Shown here: piece by piece, positions 18,527 to 28,800 of the stretch | Layout: every line of letters begins with the position of its first letter | Numbering within the stretch: the first letter of the stretch is position 1 | Assembly: GCA_019247305.1 (NCBI GenBank) | Contig: JAFAPC010000114.1 | Span: 1-64,000, forward strand | DNA length: 64,000 bases | Direction of reading: 5' to 3' | Origin: Pseudonocardiales bacterium | Lineage (GTDB): Bacteria > Actinomycetota > Actinomycetes > Mycobacteriales > Pseudonocardiaceae | Program-made: the position numbers and the translations under genes | The notes under the pieces: generated by a model | Databases searched by the model: none | What the model was told of the DNA's origin: nothing | Seen by the model: the letters and a program-made list of their open reading frames with translations, nothing else

Positions 18527-19645
18527 TCAGGCCCCCGCCGCGGACAGTGCCCCGCACGCCCCGCACGCAGTGCAGCCGGCCCGCTGATCGGCGCCGATCA
18601 TGCCGGCGTCGTGCAGCAGCGCGGCGATGCGTTTGGTGACGTCATAGACCAGCTCGGCGGGTGGCGCGCCGATGCCGTCTCGGCGGGCCAGCGTGCCGAC
18701 CATCGGACGGAAGGGCACCACGAACGGGTAAACCCCCCGCTTGATCAGCCCTTTCGCGCCGGCGACCAGCTCGTCGGGGTCCTCGCCCAGACCCACCAGC
18801 AGGTAGGTGGACACCCGGTTGCGGCCGAACACCCGTACCGCCTCGTCCCAGGCCGCCTCGTACTCGGCCATCGGCACCGATCCCTTGCCGGGCATCCACC
18901 GCCGGCGCACCTCATCGTCGAGGGACTCAGCGTGGATCCCGATCGCCGTCGCGCCCGCCTGGCGCAGCTCGGTGAGGACGGTGAGGTCTTTCGGCGGTTC
19001 GACCTGCACTTGGATCGGCAGCCCGGGCACCGCCTGGAGCACCGCTTGCACGCAGCGGGCGAGGTAGCGGGCGCCGCGGTCGGCCCCGGCGGTGGTGCCG
19101 GTCGTCATCACCATCTGCCGGATCCCATCCAACGCGACGGCCGCCTGCGCCACCTCGGCCAGCTGGGCTGGCGTTTTGACGGCGAGGGTGGCGCCGGCGC
19201 GCAGCGACTCCTCGATGGTGCAAAACCGGCAGCGCTGGTCCTCGGCGTATCGGATGCAGGTTTGCACCACGGTCGTGGCCAGCACGTCGGCGCCGTGCAG
19301 GCGGGCGATCTGCTCATACGGCACGCCTTCGGAGGTGGCCAGGTCGTAGAACCGGGGCCGCGCAAGCAGCGTCAGGGACATCCCGGTGTCGCGCTCATCG
19401 CGGAAAATCCGGCCGTCCCGCAGGTGGTAAGGGCTGGTCGGGTTGTGGGGCAGGGCGGCGTTGGCCCCGTCGACGAGCACGTGAGCATCGTCGCTGGGTC
19501 CGGCCCCCGGCGGGCGGCGGCGCGGGGAGTCCATCCGCACGCCGTGCAGGGCGATGCTGACCCGGGCCGACAGTTTCCCGGCGGTGGTGCCGGCCGCACC
19601 GCACCCGGCCGCACCGCACCCGGTGTCCCCGTGCCCGGTGTCCAT
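18527..19645 (-). CDS. MSMEG_0568-family radical SAM protein with atypical cluster motif
   Basis: A 372-residue radical SAM protein. The iron-sulphur motif reads CIRYAEDQRCRFC, that is C-x8-C-x2-C instead of the usual C-x3-C-x2-C, a feature of this family. The C-terminus has a second Cys group (CTACGAC), which may hold another cluster. The family is tied to nitrilase clusters and its reaction is unknown. The ATG at 19645 has AAGGAGG ten bases upstream; an extension to 19675 is possible. The N-terminus has an odd GCGAAGCGAAG repeat. It lies between the MSMEG_0572-type and GNAT-AIR genes in one transcription unit. Confidence 0.9.
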   Translation of the reverse strand: MDTGHGDTGCGAAGCGAAGTTAGKLSARVSIALHGVRMDSPRRRPPGAGPSDDAHVLVDGANAALPHNPTSPYHLRDGRIFRDERDTGMSLTLLARPRFYDLATSEGVPYEQIARLHGADVLATTVVQTCIRYAEDQRCRFCTIEESLRAGATLAVKTPAQLAEVAQAAVALDGIRQMVMTTGTTAGADRGARYLARCVQAVLQAVPGLPIQVQVEPPKDLTVLTELRQAGATAIGIHAESLDDEVRRRWMPGKGSVPMAEYEAAWDEAVRVFGRNRVSTYLLVGLGEDPDELVAGAKGLIKRGVYPFVVPFRPMVGTLARRDGIGAPPAELVYDVTKRIAALLHDAGMIGADQRAGCTACGACGALSAAGA

Positions 19646-19677
19646 GCGCACGGCGGCCTCCTTGGCTCGATCCACCG

Positions 19678-20190
19678 TTAGAACATATAGGTGGAATTGA
19701 TGACCGCGCCTTTCCGTGAGTAGTGGATTAAGGCGTCCTGCACGTCGAGGGGATGGGTCGGGATAACGCCCTCCAACAGGTCCTCCTCACGAGCGCCGTG
19801 CAGCGACAGGCCGAAGCGGCAGCAGTACACTTTGCCGCCTTCTTTCATGAACGTCTTCAGCGAGTCGTTGATATTGTGCTCGCCGGGAAACGCCGAGTTC
19901 CCGGTAGTGGGGAAGCCGCGAGTGGCCAGACAGTTCAGCGCGCCCGGGCCATAGAAATAGATTGCCGATTCGAAGCCCTTGCGCAGCGCCCGGGTGGCCT
20001 GCAGGATCGCCACGAAACTGACCGAGGACTCGTGCGCAATTCCGTGCACGAGCGTGAAGTACGTTTCGCCGTTTTCGGCCTGGTAGTCCGGGAAGACCTT
20101 GGTGCCCCCGTAGATGTTCGACCCGTCGGGAAGGGACGGATGCGGGATCTCGGCAAGGCTTTGCTGCTCGGCGTCGCTCAGATCGGTCAC
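19678..20190 (-). CDS. MSMEG_0572/Sll0783-family nitrogen-starvation protein
   Basis: This 170-residue protein carries the family's conserved stretches, including YGGTKVFPDYQ, YFTLVHGIAHESSVSFV and the end GAVINSTYMF. Sll0783 is induced by nitrogen starvation in Synechocystis, and the gene is the first member of Nit1C clusters elsewhere. The biochemical role is unclear. GTG at 20190 is preceded by GAGGAGG at six bases; an upstream ATG at 20205 lacks this. It is intact, unlike several neighbours. Confidence 0.9.
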   Translation of the reverse strand: MTDLSDAEQQSLAEIPHPSLPDGSNIYGGTKVFPDYQAENGETYFTLVHGIAHESSVSFVAILQATRALRKGFESAIYFYGPGALNCLATRGFPTTGNSAFPGEHNINDSLKTFMKEGGKVYCCRFGLSLHGAREEDLLEGVIPTHPLDVQDALIHYSRKGAVINSTYMF

Positions 20191-20214
20191 GGCAGGCCTC
20201 CTCATCAGGTGGAC

Positions 20215-21042
20215 TTAGCGGTACAGGTCCGCGAAGGTGTCCTGGAACACCAGCTGGGCGAGCTCGCCGTCGCCGGTGGCCGCGCGCAGTTTCGCCAGCT
20301 CACCGGCGAAATCTCCCCAGGGCTGGTCGCTGGCAAACAGGACTCGGTCGTGGCCGATGCCGCGCCGGTCGATCTCGCGGACCAGCCAGTGCGGCGCGAA
20401 CCCGATGGACCAGGACAGGTCGGTGTAGACCCGTTTGCCGGCACTGATCCAGTCGAAGAACCGTTCGCCGGCCAGCTTGATGTGGCCGCTGACCCCGCCC
20501 CCGAAGTGCACCAGGTGGATCGCGACGGTGTCGCCGTAGGCCTCGACGAGCTGGCCGACCTCGTCGATGTCCGAGCTTCCGCCAGGGGAGGTGTGCACGT
20601 GCACTACGAGATCGTGCTGCCGGGCGACGTCGAAGATCTGCGCGAGCTGGGGTGCGCACGCCGGGTCGCTCGCCCGGCCACCGAGCAGGAAACTCATCTT
20701 CAGCGCCCGCACCTCAGGCCCGCCGGCCAGCGCCAGGGCCTTCGCGGTCCGCTCGGCGTCGGCGGGCTTGGGCGAGACCCACAGCGCCGCCCGGATCCGG
20801 TCGTCGGTGTGGGCTGCCTCCACGACCAGTTCGTTGAACGAGAACGCGATGTCCGGGTCCGGCACGCCGTAATTCGGCACGACCAGGGCCTGCTCGGTGC
20901 CCTCCGCGTCCAGATCCGCGATCAGCTCGGCGATCGTGGCCCGCGCGGTCGTGTCGGGGTTGACCGCGGGGCCACCGTAGAACGGGAAGGCCGGCAGCAC
21001 GCCCAGATGCCGGTGCGCGTCACAAACCCGGTGCGCGGCCAT
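20215..21042 (-). CDS. Amidohydrolase (metal-dependent, amidohydrolase-2 type)
   Basis: A 275-residue TIM-barrel hydrolase. Metal-binding residues appear as DAHRH at the N-terminus, VHVHTS in the middle, VHFGGG, and the late Asp in LFASDQPWG. These match the ACMSD-like amidohydrolase-2 family. The substrate is unknown; its place between the flavin oxidoreductase remnant and the MSMEG_0572-type gene suggests it acts in the nitrilase pathway. ATG at 21042 starts four bases after the stop of the upstream remnant. Frame and length look normal. Confidence 0.85.
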   Translation of the reverse strand: MAAHRVCDAHRHLGVLPAFPFYGGPAVNPDTTARATIAELIADLDAEGTEQALVVPNYGVPDPDIAFSFNELVVEAAHTDDRIRAALWVSPKPADAERTAKALALAGGPEVRALKMSFLLGGRASDPACAPQLAQIFDVARQHDLVVHVHTSPGGSSDIDEVGQLVEAYGDTVAIHLVHFGGGVSGHIKLAGERFFDWISAGKRVYTDLSWSIGFAPHWLVREIDRRGIGHDRVLFASDQPWGDFAGELAKLRAATGDGELAQLVFQDTFADLYR

Positions 21043-21046
21043 GGCC

Positions 21047-21817
21047 TTAGGCCACCGTGCGGGGGGCGACCCACTCGTCGTCCCGGGGATAGGTGCTCGT
21101 CGAGGTGCCGGCGATCCAGCGGAACAGGAGTGCTGGCCCCTGCCCCGCTTACCCCGGTCAGCCGCCCGTAGAGCCGCATGCCCTCGCGGGCCAACGCACG
21201 CAGGTCGATGTCCCGGCCGCCGTCGCGCCCGGTGACGTAATGGTTCACCCGGAAGCGCATCGCGTCCGCGTCGGCGAACTCGCTGACCGCCTTGCGGTAG
21301 TACCCCGCCGCGTCCAACCAGGCCACCACGTCGCGGCCGCGGTAGAACCGGGCCACCCGGGGGGCGCTGCCCACCGCGAGATGGACCCGACGGGCGGCCA
21401 GGTGCAGATCCTCGGCGATCTGGCAACCCGACTGGCCGGTGCCGACCACCAGCACCTCCCCCGGAAGGACTTCGCGTAGTCCTCGAGGTAGCGCACAATC
21501 TCGTCGCGACCCATAAAACCGTCCGGTTTATCCCCGGCGTAGGGAAAGCCCGGCAGCTGGCATTGCCAATTCGGTGTGACCAGGCAGAATGAATCCCACC
21601 GCCGGCTCCGCCATTCGTGACCCACCCGGTCACGCTCCAGCACAATGTGCTCGACGCCGCGGTGGGTGAGGCAGTGGCTCATCGACAGGCCGGCTTGCCC
21701 GCCGCCCACGACCACCACCGAATGGTGCATGCCCTCCAGCTCGCCCGCAGCGCCCTCTGTCGTCGAGGTCTGGGTCGTCGAGGTCTGGGCCGTCGCGGTC
21801 TTCGTGCTCAGACTCAT
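21047..21817 (-). pseudogene. Broken MSMEG_0569-type flavin-dependent oxidoreductase
   Basis: The start (ATG 21817, GGGAGAG upstream) and FAD-binding [15 protein letters not shown] are normal through residue 110 ([10 protein letters not shown]). The frame then breaks near 21470 and continues elsewhere with the second nucleotide motif [18 protein letters not shown] second break near 21150 leads to a short tail ending WVAPRTVA in a third frame. Roughly 85 residues are missing at the first break and a larger block at the second. An intact protein would be over 400 residues. It would be the first gene of the cluster. Confidence 0.75.
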
Positions 21818-22149
21818 GCCGGAATCTCTCCCTCATCTGGCACTTTTTGGAGGGCACGCGGAGTGCACGGTGTGCTTGTGCATCCGGAACATGGGCGTGT
21901 TGCAATCAGCGCTGGATGGCACGGTGGCCGGCGACCTCAGCATCGATGATGCCTCCGCGCCAGCGCTCCTCGCCGGGGCTTGGTGTGCCGGGGCTGGTGC
22001 GCCGGGGTCGCAGGGGCCGCCCCACGGGACCGGTATCTCCACGTGTCCGACCGGTCGCACCGTCGGTGTCATGCTTGTGAGTGAGAAGTTAACTTTGGCG
22101 GCGCTACTTGACGCCCATCTGAGCTATAGGGTTCACTCATTAGCGCAGC

Positions 22150-22318
22150 ACCTCGTTCGGTGAGGCGTCGGCACGGACATAGGCCGCTGACCCTCCAGTG
22201 TCGAGAGACGCTCTGTGGTCAGGACAGGTCTCCCCGGGTTAAGGGGTGACCCCAAGCGGCTTTCCGCCCGCACGGGTGGGAGTACGCCGTGCCGTGCCAA
22301 AGCTCTGACGAGGGGGTG
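22150..22318 (+). promoter_or_regulatory. M-box (ykoK) magnesium riboswitch
   Basis: The conserved M-box blocks occur in order: ctcgttcggtgagg at the 5' end, ggacataggccgctgaccc, gtcgagagacgc, ggtca..cagg, ttaaggggtgaccccaagc, then aaagctctgacgagggggt. The closing helix forms between ctcgt (22153) and acgag (22308). M-box RNAs bind Mg2+ and shut off downstream genes when Mg2+ is plentiful. A TTGACG hexamer at 22108 may be part of the promoter. It lies about 240 bp before the NRAMP gene. Confidence 0.93.
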
Positions 22319-22559
22319 CCTGGGCCTGACTCGCCTGTGTGGGTGCGGGCGTCCTCGCTGCGTGCGCACTTTCGTGACGGCACCCGCGTGTGCCCCGGCG
22401 GCGAGGAGGTGGGTCATGGGTACGGATGACGGTCCTAGTCCCGGTCCGCATATCCCCGTTCCTCTTGTCCACTGCGTGCGCGCCGATCAAGGCTGACCGC
22501 GGGATCCACCGCAGGGTGTGAGCCTTTGGCGGACGCTCGCCCGCCGAAGGGATGGTCTG

Positions 22560-24254
22560 ATGACCACCAACATCACCGGAACCAACGGGGACGGCGCGCC
22601 ACCGGGCACCCGCGCGGACAGCGCACCGGTGCGCAGCAGCGCGGTGCTGGACGAGGCGCATCTGGGTGACATCCAGGGCGCGATGGGCACGATCCGCCTC
22701 GCTGACCAGGGCGCTCGCACCAGCCTGTCGGCCCGGGTGAAGACGTTGCTGGCGATCGTGGGTCCCGGCCTGATCGTGATGGTCGGCGACAATGATGCCG
22801 GCGCGTTTGGCACCTACACCCAGGCCGGGCAGAACTACGGCACCCGGCTGCTGTGGACGTTGTTGTTGCTGGTTCCGGTGCTGTATGTGAACCAGGAGAT
22901 GGTGCTGCGGCTGGGCGCGGTGACCGGGGTGGGGCACGCCCGGTTGATCCTGGAGCGGTTCGGGCGGTTCTGGGGTGCGTTCAGCGTGATCGACTTATTC
23001 CTGCTCAACGCGCTGACCATCGTCACGGAGTTCATCGGCATCAGCCTCGGGCTGTCCTACCTGGGGCTGCCTCAGGTGCCCGGGGTGCTGATCTCCGCGG
23101 TGGTGGTCGTCGCTGCGGCGTCCACGGGGAGTTTCCGGCGCTTTGAGCGGATCTGTCTGGCGCTCGTCGCGGGCAGCCTGCTGCTGGTGCCGATCGTGGT
23201 CATGGCGCACCCCCCGCTGGGCCGCCTCACCCGTGACTTCGTGCTGCCCGGGCTGCCTGCCGGGGCGGAGCTGTCCACGGTGATGCTGCTGATCATCGCG
23301 ATCGTTGGCACCACCATCGCGCCTTGGCAGCTGTTTTTCCAGCAGTCCTACGTCATCGACAAGCGGATCACCCCGCGGTTCATCGGCTACGAGAAGGCCG
23401 ACCTGTGGATCGGGATCGTCATCGTGGTTCTGGGCGCGGGGGCGATGATGGCCTTTTGCACCACCGCGTTTACCGGAGGGCCACAGTTCGGGCAGTTCAC
23501 CGACGCCGGCGGGGTCGCCGCCGGGCTGGGCACCAACGTCAACCACGCGGCGGGGGTGCTGTTCGCGCTCGCGCTGATCGACGCCAGCATCATCGGGGCC
23601 GCCGCCGTCTCCCTCGCGACGGCCTACGCGATCGGCGACGTGCTGGGGCTGCGGCACTCCCTGCACCGCAGCCCGAAGGAGGCCAAGGGCTTCTACGTGG
23701 TCTTTGCCGGGTTGCTGGTCTGCGCGGCGGTGATCGTGATCATTCCGGGTAGCCCGCTGGGGCTGCTCACCGAGGGCGTGCAGACCCTGGCCGGGGTGTT
23801 GCTGCCCTCGGCGACGGTGTTCCTGCTGCTGCTGTGCAACGACCGCCAGGTCCTGGGCCCCTGGGTCAATAGCCGGGCCCTCAACGTGTTCACCTCAGCG
23901 GTGATCGCGGTACTGGTGCTGCTCTCCGTGGTGCTCACCGCCGCCGTCCTCTTCCCCGACATCACCAGCACCGCCATCTTGACCATCCTGGCCATCGGCG
24001 TCGCCCTGGCCGTGCTCGCCGGTCTCGTGCTGCTCGTCGGGCACCGGCTGCACCGCGCGCCGGCCAGCGCCGATCCGCCGCCGCTGGACCGCCGCCTGCG
24101 GGCCACCTGGCGGATGCCGCCCCTGGCGCTGCTCACCCGGCCGCCGCTGAGCACCGGCCGCCGGCTCGGGCTCACCGTGCTGCGCGGCTACCTGGTCATC
24201 GCCGCGGGCATGGTCGTCGTCCGGGTCGTCCAACTCGCCCTCGCCGGCCACTAG
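22560..24254 (+). CDS. NRAMP-family transporter with altered metal site, likely Mg2+ (NRMT-like)
   Basis: A 564-residue protein with 11-12 membrane segments of the NRAMP fold. In canonical NRAMP proteins helix 1 carries DPGN and helix 6 MPH(N). Here helix 1 reads GDNDAGAFG (about residue 76) and helix 6 TIAPWQLFF (about residue 251), so the soft-metal-binding Met and the Asn are gone. NRAMP-related magnesium transporters share this type of change. The upstream M-box independently points to Mg2+. ATG 22560 follows AAGGGATGG; the frame opens at 22518. A soluble MgtE-like gene follows. Confidence 0.88.
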   Translation: MTTNITGTNGDGAPPGTRADSAPVRSSAVLDEAHLGDIQGAMGTIRLADQGARTSLSARVKTLLAIVGPGLIVMVGDNDAGAFGTYTQAGQNYGTRLLWTLLLLVPVLYVNQEMVLRLGAVTGVGHARLILERFGRFWGAFSVIDLFLLNALTIVTEFIGISLGLSYLGLPQVPGVLISAVVVVAAASTGSFRRFERICLALVAGSLLLVPIVVMAHPPLGRLTRDFVLPGLPAGAELSTVMLLIIAIVGTTIAPWQLFFQQSYVIDKRITPRFIGYEKADLWIGIVIVVLGAGAMMAFCTTAFTGGPQFGQFTDAGGVAAGLGTNVNHAAGVLFALALIDASIIGAAAVSLATAYAIGDVLGLRHSLHRSPKEAKGFYVVFAGLLVCAAVIVIIPGSPLGLLTEGVQTLAGVLLPSATVFLLLLCNDRQVLGPWVNSRALNVFTSAVIAVLVLLSVVLTAAVLFPDITSTAILTILAIGVALAVLAGLVLLVGHRLHRAPASADPPPLDRRLRATWRMPPLALLTRPPLSTGRRLGLTVLRGYLVIAAGMVVVRVVQLALAGH

Positions 24255-24370
24255 CCCATGATCAAATCGAACAACCCCTACCCGACGCGGGTTTCCCGCG
24301 CCAGGATCGGATGTAACGCCCTAACCTACCGTCCACGACGACCCCGGATGCCACAGAAGGAAGCCTGGTC

Positions 24371-25768
24371 ATGAGCATGACCCCGCAGCCGCCGAGCGCC
24401 ACCTCCAGCCAGAATCCCGCCGCGCACCGACCCGCCGCGCTCGGACGGACGCTGTCGTTGTCGCGGCTGCTCAGCCGGGCCGTGGTCGGGGCGCGCGGGC
24501 AGAAGCTAGGCCGGCTGTCCGACGTGATCGTCCGGCTGCGTGGCACCGACTATCCGCTGGTCACCGGACTGGTCGCGGACATCGGGGGGCGCCGGGTGTT
24601 CGTGCCCGCCGAGGCCGTGACCGACTGGGGCACCGAGCAGGTGCTGCTGGCCAGCGCCCGGGTCGACCTGCGGGAGTTCGGACGCCGAGCTGGCGAGGTG
24701 CTGCTGCGCGCTGACATTCTTGGCCACCGGCTCATCGACATTCCCCGGGCGCGGCTGGTCCGGGCCTATGACTTGGAGCTTCGGGACACCGGAGGGGGTT
24801 GGGTGCTGGCCGGGGTGGACACCCGTCAGGCTAGCTGGTGGCGCCGGGCGCTGGGCCTGGCCCGCTCCGCCCCGGGCCAACCCGGCGAGGGTGAGCTCGC
24901 TGAAACGGGGTGTCGGGACTGGAAGGCGTTCGAGGCGTTGATCGGGCACGAGCCCTCGGTGCTGCTGCGCACGCCGACGGGCCGGCTGCGCCGGCTCAAG
25001 CCCGCGCAGATCGCCGACCTGCTCGAACAGGCCTCCCACCAGGAGCAGACCGAGCTGCTCGGTCAGGTCCACGCCGACCCCGAGCTGGAGGCCGACGTGT
25101 TCGAAGAACTCGACGACGACCGCCAATCCCGGCTGCTGCGCGACCGCACCGACTCTGAGGTCGCCGGTGTGCTGGCCCGGATGCGCGCCGACGACGCCGC
25201 CGACGCCATCGCCGACCTGCCCCAGGACCGCCGCCAACCCGTGCTCGATCGACTCCCCGCCGGCCAGCGCGCCAAGGTGATTGCCCTGATGGGCTACAAC
25301 CCGACCAGCGCTGGCGGGCTGATGAGCCTGGACTTCCTCGCGCTGCCCCGGGACACCCCGGTCGCCGTCGCACTGGAGCGGGTGCGCACGGCCCGCACCC
25401 TGCAGCCCGAAGCGCTGGCCACCGTGTTCAGCCTCAACCCCCGGGGCAAGCTGCGGGGCGCGGCCAGCCTGGTCGCCCTGGTCCAGGCCGACGCCGACGC
25501 CCTGCTGCGCACCGTCGCCGACCCGGACCCCATCCGGGTCCACCCCGACGCCGACCTGATCGACATCACCCTGCTGATGACCGACTACAACCTGCTCAAC
25601 CTGCCCGTCATCGACGACGATGACCACGTCATCGGCGTCATCACCGTCGATGACGTGCTCGAGTCCTCACTCCCGCGCAACTGGCGCCGCCGCGAACCCG
25701 CAAACCACCCGGAGTCCACCGACGAAGACACCGAATCCCATCCCACCGCCGACACCGGCCCGCGCTAA
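24371..25768 (+). CDS. PRC-barrel, MgtE N-terminal and CBS domain protein without membrane part
   Basis: A 465-residue soluble protein. Residues 25-150 are PRC-barrel-like (GQKLGRLSDVIVRL). Residues 210-310 form the MgtE N superhelical domain (LKPAQIADLLEQ, MRADDAADAIADLP), ending in the hallmark TSAGGLM. Two CBS motifs follow (VITVDDVLESS near the end). In MgtE these cytosolic domains sense Mg2+ and close the pore; here the MgtE pore is absent. Following an NRAMP transporter behind an M-box, it is probably that transporter's regulatory partner (inference). ATG has GAAGGAAG upstream. The tail is disordered, rich in Pro, Glu and Thr. Confidence 0.88.
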   Translation: MSMTPQPPSATSSQNPAAHRPAALGRTLSLSRLLSRAVVGARGQKLGRLSDVIVRLRGTDYPLVTGLVADIGGRRVFVPAEAVTDWGTEQVLLASARVDLREFGRRAGEVLLRADILGHRLIDIPRARLVRAYDLELRDTGGGWVLAGVDTRQASWWRRALGLARSAPGQPGEGELAETGCRDWKAFEALIGHEPSVLLRTPTGRLRRLKPAQIADLLEQASHQEQTELLGQVHADPELEADVFEELDDDRQSRLLRDRTDSEVAGVLARMRADDAADAIADLPQDRRQPVLDRLPAGQRAKVIALMGYNPTSAGGLMSLDFLALPRDTPVAVALERVRTARTLQPEALATVFSLNPRGKLRGAASLVALVQADADALLRTVADPDPIRVHPDADLIDITLLMTDYNLLNLPVIDDDDHVIGVITVDDVLESSLPRNWRRREPANHPESTDEDTESHPTADTGPR

Positions 25769-25860
25769 GGCGCCCCCACCAGGCAGCCGATCAGACGGAT
25801 GCCGCGCCAGGACCACCCCGACACGCGGCCATCGCCCGCGCCGCGCTTGCGGCCTTTCGA

Positions 25861-28800
25861 TCAGGTAGTTCCCCACGGGCACAGGGGCTGATATTTCACG
25901 TCAGACAGGTAATGGTCCCACTGGCTCTTGGTGAGAGCGGGCGTGATGTTACAGATTCGAGCGGCGATATAGTTGACGTTGGTTTCCCACAGTCGCACAG
26001 TAGCGTCGTCGCTGGCGGTGGCCAGGGTATGTCTGTCGGGGCTGAACGCCACCGAATAGACAGCCTTGGTGTGGCCGGTGAGGGTCCCCAGCAGTGTGGG
26101 CTGGTCGGGATCACGGACATTCCATAACCGTACGGTTTTGTCGTAGCTACCAGTGGCCAGAGTATGCCCGTCGCCGCTGAAAGCCACCGAAAAGACGGTA
26201 CCAGCGTGGCCAGTGAGGGTACTTAGTGGGTGAAAATGGTGGGAGTCGCTGACATCCCATAACCGTGTAGTGTTGTCGTCGCTGCTGGTAGCTAGAGTAC
26301 GGCTATCTGGGCTGAACGCCACCGAATAGACAGCCTTGGTGTGGCCGGTGAGGGTCCCCAGCAGTGTGGGCTGGTCGGGATCACGGACATTCCATAACCG
26401 TACGGTTTTGTCGTAGCTACCAGTGGCCAGAATATGCCCGTCAGGGCTGAAGGCCACCGAGGTGACACTCGTGCTGTGGTCGGTGAGGGTTCTCAGCAGG
26501 CTGGGTTGGCCTGGGTCGCTGACATTCCATAACCGGACGGTTTTGTCATAGCTACCAGTGGCCAGAGTGCGCCCGTCTGGGCTAAAGGCTACCGAGGAGA
26601 CGGGATTGGTATAAACGGTCATGGTGGGCCCAGGAAGGTCCCATAACCGCGCGGTTTTGTCGTCGCTGCCGGTAGCCAAAGTATGGCTATCAGGGCTGAA
26701 CGCCACCGAGAAGACACCCTCGGCGTGGCCGGTGAGGGGTGAGCCCAGCAGTCTGGGCTGGTAGGGGTCATGGACATTCCATAACCGCGCGGTTTTGTCG
26801 TCGCTGCCGGTAGCCAAAGTATGTCCGTCACCGCTGAAAGCCACCGAAAAGACGGTACCGGCGTGGCCAGTGAGGGTGCTTAGTGGGCGGGAATGGGGGG
26901 AGTCGCTGACATCCCATAACCGTGCAGTGTTGTCGTCGCTGCCGGTAGCCAAAGTACGGCTATCAGGGCTGAACGCCACCGAGAAGACAGCCTTGGTGTG
27001 GCCGGTAAGGGTATTCAGCGGGTGGGGCTGGCGGGGGTCGCTAACATCCCATAACCGCACGGTCATGTCGTAGCTACCAGTGGCCAGGGTATGCCCGTCA
27101 CCGCTGAAAGCCAGCGACGAGACAGCTCCCATGTGGCCAGTGAGGGCATGTAGTAAGTAGGGATGTTGTGGGTCGCGGACATTCCACAGCCGCACGGTGG
27201 CATCGCCGCTTCCGGTGGCCAGAGTGCTCCCGTCGGGACTGAAGGCCACCGAGTAGACACCGTTGACGTGGTCGGGAAGAGACCCTAGCAGTCTGGGCTG
27301 GCCGGGGTCATGGACATCCCACAATCGTACGAGATTATTTAAGCTGCCGGTGGCCAGAGTATGCCCGTCGGGGCTGAAGGCCACCGACGAGATGAATGAG
27401 ATGAATTTTTTAATGTCAGCGGTGAGAAAACCCAGTAGATTGGGATGGTAGAGGTCGTTAGCATTCCATAACCGCACGGTGCCATCGTCGCTGCCGGTGG
27501 CCAGGGTATGCCCGTCGGGGCTGAAGGCTACCGAGTGAATGCCGTCGGCGTGGCCGGTGAGTGGGGTGGCGTAGGGGGTGGCGAAGGTGTTGAGCAGACT
27601 GTTGCGGGCTTCTGTGGTGGGGGCAAGCCGGTAGGCGGCCAGGCTTAGTTGGGCGGCCAGGGCCGGGCTTGTGTCGCGGAGTCTCATCGCCTGGCCCGCG
27701 ACCTGTTGGGATATCGCGACATCACGTTGCTTTGCGGTGCGTTGCTGAACGAAAGTGACAACGGCCACCGCCAGGATGAAGACAAGTGGTATCGACAGGA
27801 CAGCGGCGGTGGTGCGCCTGCGTCGGACGTGGTCGCAGCGGATGCTGGCGTGTAGGAACGCCCGCGCTGTTGAGCTGAGCTCGACGTGGTCGGTGACCAG
27901 GTCGCCGGTCTGAAGGTGGGCGCCGGTGTCGGATATCGCGGCGGCGAGTTGGCCGCGTTCCCACAACCGGGTCGGTGAGCGGCCATGGTCGTGCCATTCA
28001 GCGGCCGCCTGCTCGACTGCCCGGCGGGCCTGCAGCGCTGGCTTGCTCTTCTCGATCGCCTGGGCTAAGGGTGTCCAGGCGGTCAGGAATGCCTCGTGGG
28101 CGACCTCGACGACCACGCTGCCGTTGTGAGTGTCGGTGCTCACCAGTCGTCGTGTGACGAAGGCGTCCAGCTCTCGGGTCACCGGCTCAGACAAGTCATC
28201 GCGGGGGACCCGCCATCGGGTGGGACGACCCTGCTCGTCCACGGTGACCAACCGCAACAGCCCGGCCATGACCTCCTCGGCACGTCGGCCACTAGCCGCA
28301 CTCGCGTCGGCCAGAGCCACGTCTGCTTGATGAACCAGGGCACCCTGCACCCCGCCGAACTGCTCGTAAAGCACAGTTGACAGCTGGCTGTCGCGCCCGA
28401 CTCCCTCGGCAAGCCGGTCCAGGGTGAACGCCAGCAGCGGCAGCGCTTCGCCGCTGTCGGTGTCGGTGACCAGCCGCGCCACCAGTTCGTCGTCGATTTT
28501 GATTCCGGCCAGCCGGGCCGGGCCTTCGATCACCACTCGCAGCGCCTCGCGGCTCAGCGGTCGCAGGGTGAAGGTCCGAGTCGGCAATTCCTTCGGGTCA
28601 GAGTCGTCCTTTAGCTGGTCTAGCTGGTCCAGGAACTCCGGCCGTAGCGTGGCCACCACCTGTACCCGGCCGCCCAACGCTGAGCGCAGCAGCTGCGCGA
28701 ACCGGGCCCGCTCACCCGGCCCGCTCTGGGTGAGCAGCTCCTCAAACTGATCCACCACCACGAGCAGCCGCCGGGCCCGCGCAGCCAGGAGCAGGTCATC

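Noticed and set aside
22239-22937. 232-codon minus-strand frame
   Set aside because: It overlaps the M-box and the start of the transporter gene, both well supported; composition is that of antisense GC-rich DNA.
26041-27540. Regular repeats that might be taken for a CRISPR array
   Set aside because: They are the in-frame coding repeats of WD40 blades; spacers are not unique and unit lengths vary.
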